Assembly: GCF_000685965.1 (NCBI RefSeq)
Contig: NZ_JMLE01000002.1
Span: 124,001-188,000 of the forward strand
Origin: Arthrobacter sp. UNC362MFTsu5.1
GTDB lineage: Bacteria > Actinomycetota > Actinomycetes > Actinomycetales > Micrococcaceae
Length of the DNA: 64,000 nucleotides
Reading direction: 5' to 3'
Part shown: positions 46,251-55,591 of the stretch, in pieces
How the letters are laid out: every line of letters starts with the position of its first letter
How positions within the stretch are numbered: the stretch's first letter is position 1
Translations under genes and position numbers: made by a program
The notes under the pieces: model-generated
Seen by the model: only the letters and a program-made list of their open reading frames with translations
What the model was told of the DNA's origin: nothing
The model's database searches: none

Positions 46251-47936
46251 GTGGCTGAGACATCGCTGGCTCCCAGCGCCGACCGTTTCTTCCGTGCGCT
46301 GGGGCCTCGCACCCAGGTGATCCTGTGCCAATTACCGCTTTCATTTGTGGTCCTGGCACTGGCAGTCACGGCATTCCTCGCTTGGCCCGGCATATTCGGC
46401 AACGACGTCTTCCTGATGGCTTTGGGGATGCACGCCCTCCTTTTCCTGGCATGCATCCTGCTGCCTTGGGAAAAGCTTGGGCCGTACGTTCCGCTATTCA
46501 TTCCCATGTTTGATTTCATCGCCATCTGGCTGACCCGCCTCGGCGTGCCGCCCGGCGTTCCGGGCCTCGGCGTCCTGGCAATTTTCCCGGTGATCTGGGT
46601 GTCCGCCTCGTCGCTGCCCGCCCGGAGCAGCCTCTTCCTAAGCTTCTGCGGGCCCCTGTTAATTTCCCTGCCCCCGTTGTTTTCCCGGCTTCCGGCGGTT
46701 TCCGCCTCGGACGTGGCGTCCGCGCTGCTTTTGCCGCTCATGATGCTCACAGTGTCCCTCGCGATCCGCTTCGCCAGCGTGAACCTGAAGCTGCAACAGC
46801 GGGATTTGGAGGCGAAGGACCGTGAAATGCGTGCGCTCTTCGAGGAAAGCAAGGAGCGCGAAAAGCTGCTGGACACAATCCTGGAAACTGTCGACGTCGG
46901 CATTGTCGCCGTGAATGCCAAGGGTGACCGGCTGCTGACAAATGTCCGGCAATCCCAGCTGGAAGCCGCGGCGTCCCCGGGAGGTCTTTCGGATCAATTG
47001 CCGGCATCGAGAATCGAGGAGCAACTGACACTCCTCAGCCAGGACGGGAAATCGCCATTGGCCCCGGATAAACGTCCCGTTTACCGGGCCACCCAGGGTG
47101 AGTCCTTTGCCGATTACCTGGTCTGGTTCGGTGAAGGACCGCAGCGCCGGGCCATTTCCACGGCGGCCCGGTCCCTGAGGAATGACGACGGCGACTTCAA
47201 CGGCGCCGTGGTGGTGTTCAATGACGTGACCGGCCTGGTGGAGGCGATGGCGGCCAAGGACGATTTCCTGTCCAACGTGACCCACGAACTGCGCACCCCC
47301 CTGAATTCCGTCATAGGGAACCTCGATCTGGTGCTCGACGGCGAGCACGGACTCCCGCCCCTGGCCGCTCAACGGCTGGAGGTGGCGCAGCGCAACACGG
47401 AACGGCTCCTCACCCTGGTGTCGGATCTGCTGCTGTCGGCGTCGGCGTCGCTGCCGGTGCATCCGCGGAGGACGGACTTGTCCGGACTGGTGGATTTCTG
47501 CGTTGGTTCGGCGCAGGAACATGCCGCCGCCGCCAAGGTGTCGCTTCGTGCCGACGTGCCGGTGCCTTTATGGGCGCAGGTGGACCCGCTCCGGCTCGGC
47601 CAGGTCCTGGACAACCTCCTGTCCAACGCCATCAAATACTCGCCCGACGGCGGGACGGTCCGGGTCACGGCCCGGGCGGAAGCCGAGCAGGTGTACCTGC
47701 GCGTGGACGACACCGGGATGGGAATGACTCCGGCCGACGCGGCGCAGGTGTTCAACAGGTTCTTCCGCAGCCGCGATGTGCTGCAGTCCGGCATCCCCGG
47801 CGTCGGCCTGGGGCTCTCCATCACGAAGGCCATCGTGGACCTGCACCGCGGCTCCATTACGTGCACCAGCCGGCCAGGCGAGGGAAGTAGTTTCACTGTG
47901 GTCCTGCCGGCGGAAGACCCTCCCCCGGGCTACTAG
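46251..47936 (+). CDS. Membrane sensor histidine kinase with PAS-like domain
   Basis: 561 residues from the GTG at 46251. Six or so N-terminal helices (residues about 25-175, e.g. LSFVVLALAVTAFLAWPGIF), a coiled linker (EAKDREMRALFEESKEREK), a PAS-like domain (about 205-330), and then HisKA with the phospho-acceptor His345 in SNVTHELRTPLNS. The ATPase domain shows the N box NLLSNAIKYSPDGG, G1 DDTGMGM and G2 GVGLGLSITKAI. Partner of the divergent response regulator. No periplasmic sensor domain is evident, so the signal may be membrane-borne or cytosolic. An upstream in-frame ATG at 46164 gives 29 extra residues of low complexity. Confidence 0.9.
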   Translation: MAETSLAPSADRFFRALGPRTQVILCQLPLSFVVLALAVTAFLAWPGIFGNDVFLMALGMHALLFLACILLPWEKLGPYVPLFIPMFDFIAIWLTRLGVPPGVPGLGVLAIFPVIWVSASSLPARSSLFLSFCGPLLISLPPLFSRLPAVSASDVASALLLPLMMLTVSLAIRFASVNLKLQQRDLEAKDREMRALFEESKEREKLLDTILETVDVGIVAVNAKGDRLLTNVRQSQLEAAASPGGLSDQLPASRIEEQLTLLSQDGKSPLAPDKRPVYRATQGESFADYLVWFGEGPQRRAISTAARSLRNDDGDFNGAVVVFNDVTGLVEAMAAKDDFLSNVTHELRTPLNSVIGNLDLVLDGEHGLPPLAAQRLEVAQRNTERLLTLVSDLLLSASASLPVHPRRTDLSGLVDFCVGSAQEHAAAAKVSLRADVPVPLWAQVDPLRLGQVLDNLLSNAIKYSPDGGTVRVTARAEAEQVYLRVDDTGMGMTPADAAQVFNRFFRSRDVLQSGIPGVGLGLSITKAIVDLHRGSITCTSRPGEGSSFTVVLPAEDPPPGY

Positions 47937-47945
47937 CGGCCACGC

Positions 47946-48842
47946 CTACTTCCGCAGCGCCCGGGTCAGTTCGGCCCGGGCCAGAAGTTCGCTGTCCGAG
48001 GGATAAGCCACTTCCTCGAGCACCAGGGGGTGCGGGGCGGACAGCACGGACTTCGCATCGCGTTTCTGCTCAAGAAGCCGCTCATAAAGCCACCCCGGCT
48101 TCTCCACTCCGGAACCGACGTACAGGGCCGAGCCCACCAGCGCCCGCACCATGTTGTGGCAGAACGCGTCAGCCTGCACGGTGGCGACGATGACGCCGTC
48201 GCTCCCCCGAGCGAACTCAAAGCGCTGCAGTTCACGGATGGTAGTGGATCCTTCGCGGGGCTTGCAATAGGAACGGAAGTTCTGCAGCCCCAGGAGCTTG
48301 GACGCCCCCTCGTTCAACAACGACACATCGAGCTGTTCCTTGTGCCAGAGCGTGGAGTACCTGCCCAGCGGGTCCCACAGCGCCGGACCGTCAGCGATGC
48401 GGTAGCTGTACCGGCGCCACAGCGCCGAGAACCGCGCGTCGAACCCCTCGGGCGCCACGGTGACACTGTGCACCTCAATGGCGCCGGTGAGGTCGCCCAG
48501 TCCCCTGCTCAGTGCTCCGCGCAAGCGCCGCAGGAGGGCGACGGCGGGATCCAGCTCCACGCCGCGGTTCAGTCCCTGCCACTCCTCTTCGGTGAGGTCC
48601 AGGTGGACCACCTGTCCGCGGGCGTGGACACCGGCGTCGGTGCGGCCGGCCACGGTCACCCGCACCTTGCGCCGGACCAGGAGGGCAAGGGCATCCTCCA
48701 GCACACCCTGAACGGTCCGCAGTCCGGGCTGCACTGCCCACCCGCTGAACGGGCCGCCGTCGTACGCCAAATCCAAACGGATACGCAAAAACCCGCCGCC
48801 CCCCAAAACGGGGGCAGCGGGTTTCTGGTGGTTCATAGACAT
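47946..48842 (-). CDS. truA: tRNA pseudouridine synthase TruA
   Basis: Modifies U38-U40 in the anticodon stem of many tRNAs. The 298 residues contain LAYDGGPFSGWAVQPGLRTV, the catalytic Asp in VTVAGRTDAGVHARGQVVHL, and the C-terminal block ADAFCHNMVRALVGSALYVG. A few residues longer than E. coli TruA, with one actinobacterial insertion around YSTLWHKEQLDVSLLNEGAS. It follows rplQ by 26 bases as the last gene of the alpha operon, a usual arrangement. Confidence 0.94.
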   Translation of the reverse strand: MSMNHQKPAAPVLGGGGFLRIRLDLAYDGGPFSGWAVQPGLRTVQGVLEDALALLVRRKVRVTVAGRTDAGVHARGQVVHLDLTEEEWQGLNRGVELDPAVALLRRLRGALSRGLGDLTGAIEVHSVTVAPEGFDARFSALWRRYSYRIADGPALWDPLGRYSTLWHKEQLDVSLLNEGASKLLGLQNFRSYCKPREGSTTIRELQRFEFARGSDGVIVATVQADAFCHNMVRALVGSALYVGSGVEKPGWLYERLLEQKRDAKSVLSAPHPLVLEEVAYPSDSELLARAELTRALRK

Positions 48843-48868
48843 AAGTCTACTGCGGCGTCAGAGCCTGA

Positions 48869-49585
48869 TTACTCAGCTTCGACAGCCTGCGCAGCGTCGC
48901 CACCGGCAGGCGCGAAGCCTGCTGCTGCGGCGGACTCTGCAGAGTCGAACCAGACTTCAGCCGTGGTGGCGTCGTACCAGCGTGAGCCGGGAACGTGGAA
49001 CTTCATGGAGTCCTCGTTGCCCTTGACGGGGAAGCCCTCGGGAGCTTCGTTGTCAGCGGTGGCGGGGTGCGAGCCGGCGTACTTGGCTTCGGCAGCTTCG
49101 GTCTCAGCAACCTCGGCAGCCGGAGCGGCTTCTTCGGTCTCAACAGCTTCGGCGGCCGGAGCAGCCTTGTCTGCATCGCGCTTGGCAGCAGCAGTAGCTT
49201 CAGCCACTACAGCCTGCTTTGCGGAAACCGGCTCGAGGACCAGTTCGATGACAGCCATGGGAGCGTTGTCGCCCTTGCGGTTGCCGATCTTGGTGATGCG
49301 GGTGTAGCCGCCATCGCGGTTCTCCACTGCCTGTGCAATGTCGGTGAACAGCTCGTGGACGACGCCCTTGTTGCTGATCAGGCCGAGTACACGACGGCGG
49401 GAAGCGAGGTCGCCGCGCTTGGCGAAAGTCACCAGGCGCTCTGCGTACGGCTTCAGGCGCTTGGCCTTGGTCACCGTGGTGGTGATCCGCTTGTGCTCGA
49501 ACAGTGCTGCTGCCAGGTTCGCGAGCATAAGACGCTCGTGAGCCGGGCCGCCTCCGAGGCGCGGACCCTTAGTGGGGGTAGGCAT
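48869..49585 (-). CDS. rplQ: 50S ribosomal protein L17 with C-terminal SUNSET-like extension
   Basis: Residues 1-120 are ordinary L17 ([20 protein letters not shown], then [20 protein letters not shown]). A linker of about 50 residues rich in Ala and Glu follows. Residues about 183-226 then form a separate small domain with [18 protein letters not shown] and [17 protein letters not shown], which resembles the short domain (often called SUNSET) attached to many secreted or nuclease-like actinobacterial proteins. Total length 238, twice that of E. coli L17. The extension must lie on the ribosome surface; its role is unknown. AGGAGAAACAATT precedes the ATG. Confidence 0.93.
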   Translation of the reverse strand: MPTPTKGPRLGGGPAHERLMLANLAAALFEHKRITTTVTKAKRLKPYAERLVTFAKRGDLASRRRVLGLISNKGVVHELFTDIAQAVENRDGGYTRITKIGNRKGDNAPMAVIELVLEPVSAKQAVVAEATAAAKRDADKAAPAAEAVETEEAAPAAEVAETEAAEAKYAGSHPATADNEAPEGFPVKGNEDSMKFHVPGSRWYDATTAEVWFDSAESAAAAGFAPAGGDAAQAVEAE

Positions 49586-49662
49586 AATTGTTTCTCCTCA
49601 TATGGAAGCCGGTGGGCTGCGCACAACGTGGTGCATCCAGCCAGCCGGCCAAGATCTGCTTG

Positions 49663-50673
49663 TTAGAGCTCGTCGTCGCTGAACGCGGCGTCGTCCTCTT
49701 CGATGGCTGCGGCGCGTGCTGCCAGGTCGAAACCGGGAGGCGAGTCCTTGAGGGACAGGCCCAGTTCAACCAGCTTGGCCTTGACCTCGTCGATGGACTT
49801 CGCACCGAAGTTACGGATGTCCATCAGGTCGGCCTCGGAGCGGGCAACGAGTTCACCCACGGTGTGGATGCCCTCACGCTTGAGGCAGTTGTAGGAACGG
49901 ACGGTGAGGTCCAGATCCTCGATCGGCAGGGCCATGTCGGCTGCCAGGGCAGCGTCAGTCGGCGACGGGCCAATCTCGATACCTTCAGCTGCGGTGTTCA
50001 GCTCGCGGGCCAGACCGAACAGTTCCACCAGGGTGGTGCCTGCGGAAGCAACGGCATCGCGCGGGGCGATGGCCTGCTTGGTCTCGACGTCGACAATCAG
50101 CTTGTCGAAGTCAGTGCGCTGCTCAACACGGGTGGCTTCCACGCGGAAAGTAACCTTCAGCACCGGCGAGTAGATCGAGTCGACCGGGATGCGGCCGATC
50201 TCGGAGTCGCCGGACTTGTTCTGAGCTGCCGAAACGTAGCCGCGGCCGCGCTCGATGGTCAGTTCGAGTTCGAACTTGCCCTTCGAGTTCAGCGTGGCAA
50301 TGTGCAGATCCGGGTTGTGGAATTCGACGCCGGCCGGCGGAGCGATGTCCGCGGCGGTGACGACTCCCGGGCCCTGCTTGCGCAGGTAAGCAACAACCGG
50401 CTCGTCGTGCTCGGAGGAAACCGACAGGTTCTTGATGTTCAGGATGATCTCGGTGACATCTTCCTTGACACCCGGAACCGTGGTGAACTCGTGCAGCACG
50501 CCATCGATCCGGATGCTGGTTACAGCAGCGCCCGGGATGGAGGAGAGCAGGGTACGGCGGAGGGAGTTTCCGAGAGTGTATCCAAAGCCCGGCTCCAGCG
50601 GTTCAATGATGAAACGGGAGCGGTTTTCGGAGACGACCTCTTCAGAGAGGGTGGGGCGCTGTGCAATGAGCAC
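49663..50673 (-). CDS. rpoA: RNA polymerase alpha subunit
   Basis: 336 residues. The N-terminal dimerisation domain contains [20 protein letters not shown] and [19 protein letters not shown]. The C-terminal DNA- and activator-binding domain contains [20 protein letters not shown] and [20 protein letters not shown]. The acidic tail ([15 protein letters not shown]) is usual in actinobacteria. The GTG start follows GAAAGGAAACC. Confidence 0.98.
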   Translation of the reverse strand: MLIAQRPTLSEEVVSENRSRFIIEPLEPGFGYTLGNSLRRTLLSSIPGAAVTSIRIDGVLHEFTTVPGVKEDVTEIILNIKNLSVSSEHDEPVVAYLRKQGPGVVTAADIAPPAGVEFHNPDLHIATLNSKGKFELELTIERGRGYVSAAQNKSGDSEIGRIPVDSIYSPVLKVTFRVEATRVEQRTDFDKLIVDVETKQAIAPRDAVASAGTTLVELFGLARELNTAAEGIEIGPSPTDAALAADMALPIEDLDLTVRSYNCLKREGIHTVGELVARSEADLMDIRNFGAKSIDEVKAKLVELGLSLKDSPPGFDLAARAAAIEEDDAAFSDDEL

Positions 50674-50805
50674 TTAGGTTTCCTTTCGGCGAGCATCCGC
50701 TATATGACGCAACACAGGTGGTGGAAATTCGGTCTGAAGACTTAACGCGGCTGGGCCTGCCCGGACCCGTGAAGGTCCGGGCAAGCTCCAACTGCTGAAT
50801 ACGTC

Positions 50806-51207
50806 TTAGACGCGGCGGCGCTTCGGCGGGCGGCAGCCGTTGTGCGCGGCGGGGGTGACGTCCTGAATGGAGCCAACCTCCAGGCCGGCGGCCTGCAGCG
50901 AGCGGATTGCGGTTTCGCGGCCCGAACCCGGTCCCTTGACGAACACGTCAACCTTCTTCAGGCCGTGCTCCTGGGCGCGCTTTGCAGCAGCTTCGGCAGC
51001 CATCTGGGCAGCGAACGGGGTGGACTTACGTGAGCCCTTGAAGCCAACCTCACCGGCGGAAGCCCAGGAGATGACAGCACCGTTCGGGTCCGTGATGGAA
51101 ACGATGGTGTTGTTAAAGGTGCTCTTGATGTGCGCCTGGCCCAGCGCGATATTCTTCTTGTCCTTCTTACGCGGCTTGCGAACCGCGCCACGAGTCTTCG
51201 GGGGCAT
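50806..51207 (-). CDS. rpsK: 30S ribosomal protein S11
   Basis: 133 residues, standard length. The core includes [31 protein letters not shown] contacts (here [20 protein letters not shown]) and the conserved C-terminus [21 protein letters not shown] preceded by GGAGAAATA. Part of the infA-rpmJ-rpsM-rpsK-rpoA-rplQ alpha operon. Confidence 0.98.
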   Translation of the reverse strand: MPPKTRGAVRKPRKKDKKNIALGQAHIKSTFNNTIVSITDPNGAVISWASAGEVGFKGSRKSTPFAAQMAAEAAAKRAQEHGLKKVDVFVKGPGSGRETAIRSLQAAGLEVGSIQDVTPAAHNGCRPPKRRRV

Positions 51208-51257
51208 TATTTCTCCTACAGAAAGTTATGGGGGAAAACGAGTCAATCCCGGGGGAT

Positions 51258-51632
51258 TTAACGCGCCTTCTTCTTGCCGGCGACGGTACGCTTCGGGCCC
51301 TTGCGGGTACGAGCGTTGGTCTTCGTACGCTGTCCGCGTACGGGCAGGCCCTTGCGGTGACGCAGGCCTTCGTAGCTGCCGATTTCAACCTTGCGGCGGA
51401 TATCAGCGGCCACTTCGCGGCGAAGGTCACCCTCAACCTTGTAGTTGCCTTCAATGTAGTCACGCAGCTCAACCAGCTGCGCGTCGGTCAGGTCCTTGAC
51501 CCGAACGTCAGCGCTGATGCCGGTAGCAGCCAGGGTTTCGTGTGCACGGGTCTTGCCCACGCCGTAGATGTAAGTAAGCGCAATTTCCAGCCGCTTTTCG
51601 CGGGGAATGTCTACGCCAGCGAGACGAGCCAT
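51258..51632 (-). CDS. rpsM: 30S ribosomal protein S13
   Basis: 124 residues. Starts [20 protein letters not shown] and contains [19 protein letters not shown], with the basic tail [19 protein letters not shown]. The start at 51632 matches the family; the frame runs further upstream without homology. Located at the subunit interface (head of 30S, contacts L5 and P-site tRNA). Confidence 0.98.
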   Translation of the reverse strand: MARLAGVDIPREKRLEIALTYIYGVGKTRAHETLAATGISADVRVKDLTDAQLVELRDYIEGNYKVEGDLRREVAADIRRKVEIGSYEGLRHRKGLPVRGQRTKTNARTRKGPKRTVAGKKKAR

Positions 51633-51813
51633 AGTGGCGGTACTCCTTGTATAAACCGGAGGTCGTAGGCAGTACACCCGCACTTTCAGTGCGGCCCCAG
51701 CCTCCGACCGGGGGTTAGCTGTCCGGGCTCTTTCGAGCTTATGTCCCAGTTCAGCTTGTGCTGCCTTTATTTACTTGCGTGGGTTAGCAACCCAGGATTT
51801 CCTGTGAAGGAAA

Positions 51814-51927
51814 TTAGCCCTGGCGCTGCTTGTGGCGCGGGTTCTCGCAGATCACCATGACCCGGCCATTACGGCGGATCACTTTGCACTTTTCGCAGAT
51901 CTGCTTGACGCTCGGCTTGACCTTCAT
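51814..51927 (-). CDS. rpmJ: 50S ribosomal protein L36 (zinc-binding form)
   Basis: 37 residues: [20 protein letters not shown] and on to [10 protein letters not shown]. The zinc ribbon is intact, with Cys11, Cys14, Cys27 and His32. ATG is preceded by AAAGGAACGCC. It lies between infA and rpsM, its usual place. A zinc-free paralogue used under zinc starvation, if present, is not in this window. Confidence 0.97.
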   Translation of the reverse strand: MKVKPSVKQICEKCKVIRRNGRVMVICENPRHKQRQG

Positions 51928-51996
51928 GGCGTTCCTTTGCGTGTTGCAGTTGGTCTACTGGCCCGGCCTTCGGCTAATGCTCTGGCCGCCCAGTGT

Positions 51997-52218
51997 TTAC
52001 TTGTAGCGGTAGACGATACGACCACGTGTCAGGTCGTACGGGCTCAGCTCCACCACTACCCGGTCCTCAGGGAGAATCCTGATGTAGTGCTGGCGCATTT
52101 TTCCAGAGATGTGCGCCAGAACGATGTGCTTGTTGGTGAGCTCAACGCGAAACATCGCGTTAGGCAGCGCCTCAGTCACAACGCCCTCGATCTCAATGAC
52201 CCCGTCCTTCTTGGCCAT
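51997..52218 (-). CDS. infA: Translation initiation factor IF-1
   Basis: 73 residues, an OB-fold protein that occupies the ribosomal A site during initiation. [40 protein letters not shown] and the end [14 protein letters not shown] match the family. It is the first gene of the alpha operon here. In related genomes map usually precedes it; here the next gene upstream is a peptidase. Confidence 0.98.
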   Translation of the reverse strand: MAKKDGVIEIEGVVTEALPNAMFRVELTNKHIVLAHISGKMRQHYIRILPEDRVVVELSPYDLTRGRIVYRYK

Positions 52219-52371
52219 ACCCTCCGCTAACTGTTGTTGTCACAGCCTTCCGGTTGGCACCGGACATGACTGCGAACGTTTTTGATTGATTGGCTTCTGC
52301 CTTCCGACCGCAAAAGGGCGCAAACAGGGCAGACAACCAACAGACAACATTACGCCATCTTGGCAGGAATG

Positions 52372-53454
52372 TTAAATCGGACCATGGTAGCGCACTACCG
52401 GGCCGTACGCAGCATATTCCCCTGCCGGGGTTGTGACGCTTTCAGCCCGGGAGACCCCGTCCAGGATGGCCTCGGTCACGACGTCGGCAGCCGCGCTCTG
52501 CAGCGTGATGAGGCTGAACGTCCGGGCGGCATCGGTGCTGCGGTCAAGTTCGACGGCGCCGGTCGCCAGCGCGAACACGGTGTCGCCATCGGCGAGGGTA
52601 TGGGAAGGATTCAGCGCCCGGGCCAGTCCGGCATGGCACGCAGAGGCGGTCCGCTTGCACTCGGCCTTGGACAGCACAGCATTCGTGGCGACGACGACGA
52701 GCGTGGTGTTGAGCGGCGGCGCTTCGGCATCTGTGCCGTGCCCGGCTTCCGCCGCAACGGCCGAAACCCTCGGCGTGCTCGCTCCTTCGTCGCTTAGACG
52801 CACGCTGCCGGGTTCCGCCCGCTCCGGCGATGTGCCAAAAGGCAGTCCCACGGCGTTGACCACCGCTATGGCGCCTATCACTACCCCGTTGTCGAGGGTG
52901 ACGGACGCTGTGCCGACTCCCCCTTTGTATTGCCCCCGGCCGAGGACGGCTCCGGTGCCGGCTCCCACGTTGCCGCGTTCGACGTCGTGACCGTCCTTTT
53001 GGGCGGCAGCGGCGGCAGCGGCCGTGTAACCCATCTCCTCATCGGGGCGGGCGGTGAAGTCACCGCCGCGGCCCAGGTCGAAGATGGCGGCAGCCGGGAC
53101 GATCGGCACGAGCCCGCCCGGCACGGGCAGCCCGCGGCCGTCTTCCTCGCACCAGCGCTTGGCGCCGTGGGCGGACACCAGCCCGTAGGCGCTGCCGCCG
53201 GTGAGCACCACGGCGTCCACGCGCTGCGAGAGTGTGGTGGGGTCCAGGGAATCCGTCTCATGGGTGCCCGGGCCTCCGCCGCGGACGTCAACGGAACCGA
53301 CGGTTCCGGGCGGCGGCAGCACCACGGTCACCCCGGTGAGCCAGCCGCCGTCGGACGTCCCGCCGTCGGACGTCCCGCCGTCGGACGACCCCGACGACCC
53401 AATTTTCTGCGTGTGGCCGACCCGGATTCCGGTGACATCGGTAATTGATCCCAT
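52372..53454 (-). CDS. P1 family (DmpA-like) self-processing peptidase
   Basis: 360 residues. N-terminal ITDVTGIRVGHTQ and VVLPPPGTVGSVDVRGGGPG belong to the Ntn-like DmpA/BapA fold. VVLTGGSAYGLVSAHG and GNVGAGTGAVLGRGQYKGG follow. PPLNTTLVVVATNA carries the expected autocleavage point, with Thr rather than Ser as the new N-terminal nucleophile. Members are aminopeptidases or beta-aminopeptidases; the substrate here is unknown. A Gly/Ser/Asp-rich insertion encoded by three 15-base repeats lies after residue 15. The start at 53454 is chosen by homology. Confidence 0.85.
   Translation of the reverse strand: MGSITDVTGIRVGHTQKIGSSGSSDGGTSDGGTSDGGWLTGVTVVLPPPGTVGSVDVRGGGPGTHETDSLDPTTLSQRVDAVVLTGGSAYGLVSAHGAKRWCEEDGRGLPVPGGLVPIVPAAAIFDLGRGGDFTARPDEEMGYTAAAAAAAQKDGHDVERGNVGAGTGAVLGRGQYKGGVGTASVTLDNGVVIGAIAVVNAVGLPFGTSPERAEPGSVRLSDEGASTPRVSAVAAEAGHGTDAEAPPLNTTLVVVATNAVLSKAECKRTASACHAGLARALNPSHTLADGDTVFALATGAVELDRSTDAARTFSLITLQSAAADVVTEAILDGVSRAESVTTPAGEYAAYGPVVRYHGPI
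53346..53390. repeat. Three 15-base tandem repeats in the P1 peptidase gene
   Basis: Units at 53346-53360, 53361-53375 and 53376-53390 (consensus CGCCGTCGGACGTCC, the last with one change) encode repeated SDGGT. They are in frame, so copy-number change alters only a flexible loop. Confidence 0.85.
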
Positions 53455-53711
53455 GGCTCCATTGTGCGCCTGCGCGGAATCGAGTGTCCGCTCCCAAAAG
53501 TTCGGCGACCCGCGGGAGCAACTCCGGCCTCCAAAACAAACGTTATGCAATACTGCCAGCAACACGGCGTTAACGGGCAAGGAAGCCTTGACTAACAATC
53601 CTCTGACGAGGGCTAGTGCGGGATTCTGCCCACCAACCATGTGGTGAAGTGAAGCTAAATCCCCACGTCCACCGGCCTGCCTCGAGCGGGCCCGGATCCG
53701 TTAGAGACCGA

Positions 53712-54662
53712 ATGACAAGACAACTGACTGACAGGCCACCCGCCGTCGTGGAAGCCGTTCCGGCCCCGCGGCGCCGACCGAAATGGTCCAGCAGGACCCG
53801 CCGGGACTTCTTCGTCTTCCTGGCCCTCGCACTGCCCAACCTTGTGCTGATCGGGGTCTTCACGTACCTCCCGCTCATCAACAACATCTACTACTCCACG
53901 CTGGACTGGACGCTGGGATCGGCGTCGGCCACCGTGGTGGGGCTGGACAACTACGTCACGTTCTTCACCAGTGCCGATGCCGCCAAGGTGCTGGGGACCA
54001 CCGCTGTCTTCACCCTTGTCACCGTGGGCGGCTCGATGGTGCTCGGCCTGCTGATCGCCCTCGCGTTGAACTCCAAGGTCCGCGGCACCACTTTTGCCCG
54101 GTCCGCGGTTTTTGCACCCTATGTGCTCAGCGGCGTGGGCGTGGGCCTGGTCTGGCTGTTCATCTTCGATCCCGGCTACGGCGTCCTCGCCTGGGTGCTC
54201 CGCGGGCTGGGCCAGCAAAGCCCGCAATGGATCAACGATCCGCAGCTGTCCCTGGTGATGGTGATCATCGTGTACGTCTGGAAGAACCTGGGCTACTGCG
54301 CGGTGGTCTACCTCGCCGGGCTTCAGTCGCTGCCGCAGGACGTTATGGAGGCTGCTTCCCTGGACGGCGCCAACGGGTTCCGTCGCTTCCTGAGCATGTC
54401 CGTCCCGCTGCTCTCCCCCACCACGTTCTTCCTGCTTATCACCACCATGCTCAGCTCGCTGCAGGCGTTCGACCTGATCAGGATCATGACGCCCCTGGGC
54501 AACGGCACCAGCACGCTGATCTACGAGGCCTACCTCCAGGCGTTCGGAGCCTTCAACCGGGCCGGGTATTCGGCCTCCATCTCAGTGGTGCTCTTCGCCA
54601 TCCTGCTGATCATCACCGTGCTGCAGTTGCGGTTCGTCGAACGGAAGGTGCACTACTCATGA
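53712..54662 (+). CDS. Carbohydrate-type ABC transporter permease (UgpA/MalF-like)
   Basis: 316 residues, six predicted helices after a basic cytoplasmic start (APRRRPKWSSRTRRD). The helices include FVFLALALPNLVLIGVFTYL, and the ATPase-contact EAA loop reads MEAASLDGANGFRRF. First gene of a three-gene set with a second permease and a binding protein. The region 53455-53711 should carry its promoter. The start at 53712 has a weak ribosome-binding site, and an earlier in-frame start is possible. The stop overlaps the next ATG by four bases. Confidence 0.88.
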   Translation: MTRQLTDRPPAVVEAVPAPRRRPKWSSRTRRDFFVFLALALPNLVLIGVFTYLPLINNIYYSTLDWTLGSASATVVGLDNYVTFFTSADAAKVLGTTAVFTLVTVGGSMVLGLLIALALNSKVRGTTFARSAVFAPYVLSGVGVGLVWLFIFDPGYGVLAWVLRGLGQQSPQWINDPQLSLVMVIIVYVWKNLGYCAVVYLAGLQSLPQDVMEAASLDGANGFRRFLSMSVPLLSPTTFFLLITTMLSSLQAFDLIRIMTPLGNGTSTLIYEAYLQAFGAFNRAGYSASISVVLFAILLIITVLQLRFVERKVHYS

Positions 54663-55513
54663 GCACGCACCGCCCCTTGTCCCGCGCCAACATTGTCCAA
54701 ACGATTGCCGGCGGCTACGTTCCGCTGATCCTGGCCACCCTGGTGGTGTTCCTGCCGCTGCTCTGGATGATCCTGAGTTCGTTCAAGCAGCCCGGTGAGA
54801 TCATCACCATGGACCTGAAGATCCTCCCGGAGAGCGTGAACCTGGAGAACTACAACATCGCCATGACCACGGTGCCGTTCGCGCAGTTCTTCCTGAACAG
54901 CACCATCGTCACGCTGGTGGGTGCAACCATCAAGGTGCTGCTGGCCATCCTGACCGCCTATGCCCTGGTGTTCGTCCGATTCCCGTTCAAGAACGCCATC
55001 TTCGTGCTGATCCTCGTGGCGCTGATGGTTCCGCCGCAGGTGTCCATCCTGCCGAACTACATCCTCATCGCCGGCATGGGCGGCAAGAACACCCTCTGGG
55101 GCATCATCCTGCCCGGCCTGGGAACCGCCTTCGGCACCTTCCTGCTGCGGCAGCATTTCATGACCCTGCCGGCCTCCATCCTGGAATCCGCGGAGATCGA
55201 CGGCGCCGGCCACTGGCGGCGGCTCTGGCGGATCGTGGTACCGGTGTCCGTCCCCTCGATCGCCACGGTTGCCCTGGTCACCGTCGTCAGCGAATGGAAC
55301 GACTACATCTGGCCGCTCATCATCACGGACCGCCCGGAAACCATGACGCTCCCTGTGGGCCTCACCCTGCTGCAGAACTCCGAGGGCAACGGCTCCGGCT
55401 GGGGCATCCTCATGGCGGGAGCCGTGCTGGTGATCGTCCCCATCCTGGTGGTGTTCGCGGCACTCCAGCGCTACATCGTGGCCGGCCTTACCCAGGGCAG
55501 CGTCACCGGCTAG
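54659..55513 (+). CDS. Carbohydrate-type ABC transporter permease (UgpE/MalG-like)
   Basis: 284 residues. Six helices, e.g. VPLILATLVVFLPLLWMILS and MVPPQVSILPNYILIAGMGG. The EAA loop is ESAEIDGAGHWRRLWRIVVP and the C-terminus has EWNDYIWPLIITDRPE. Forms the membrane channel with the preceding permease. No ATP-binding subunit is encoded nearby, so a shared MsiK-type ATPase from elsewhere in the genome is likely. Confidence 0.9.
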   Translation: MSTHRPLSRANIVQTIAGGYVPLILATLVVFLPLLWMILSSFKQPGEIITMDLKILPESVNLENYNIAMTTVPFAQFFLNSTIVTLVGATIKVLLAILTAYALVFVRFPFKNAIFVLILVALMVPPQVSILPNYILIAGMGGKNTLWGIILPGLGTAFGTFLLRQHFMTLPASILESAEIDGAGHWRRLWRIVVPVSVPSIATVALVTVVSEWNDYIWPLIITDRPETMTLPVGLTLLQNSEGNGSGWGILMAGAVLVIVPILVVFAALQRYIVAGLTQGSVTG

Positions 55514-55591
55514 GGCCCGCTTTCCCGCACTACCTGTCATCCAACCCGTACACCGAGTCAGCATGAGCAATCACCTTTGAGAGGATCCATA

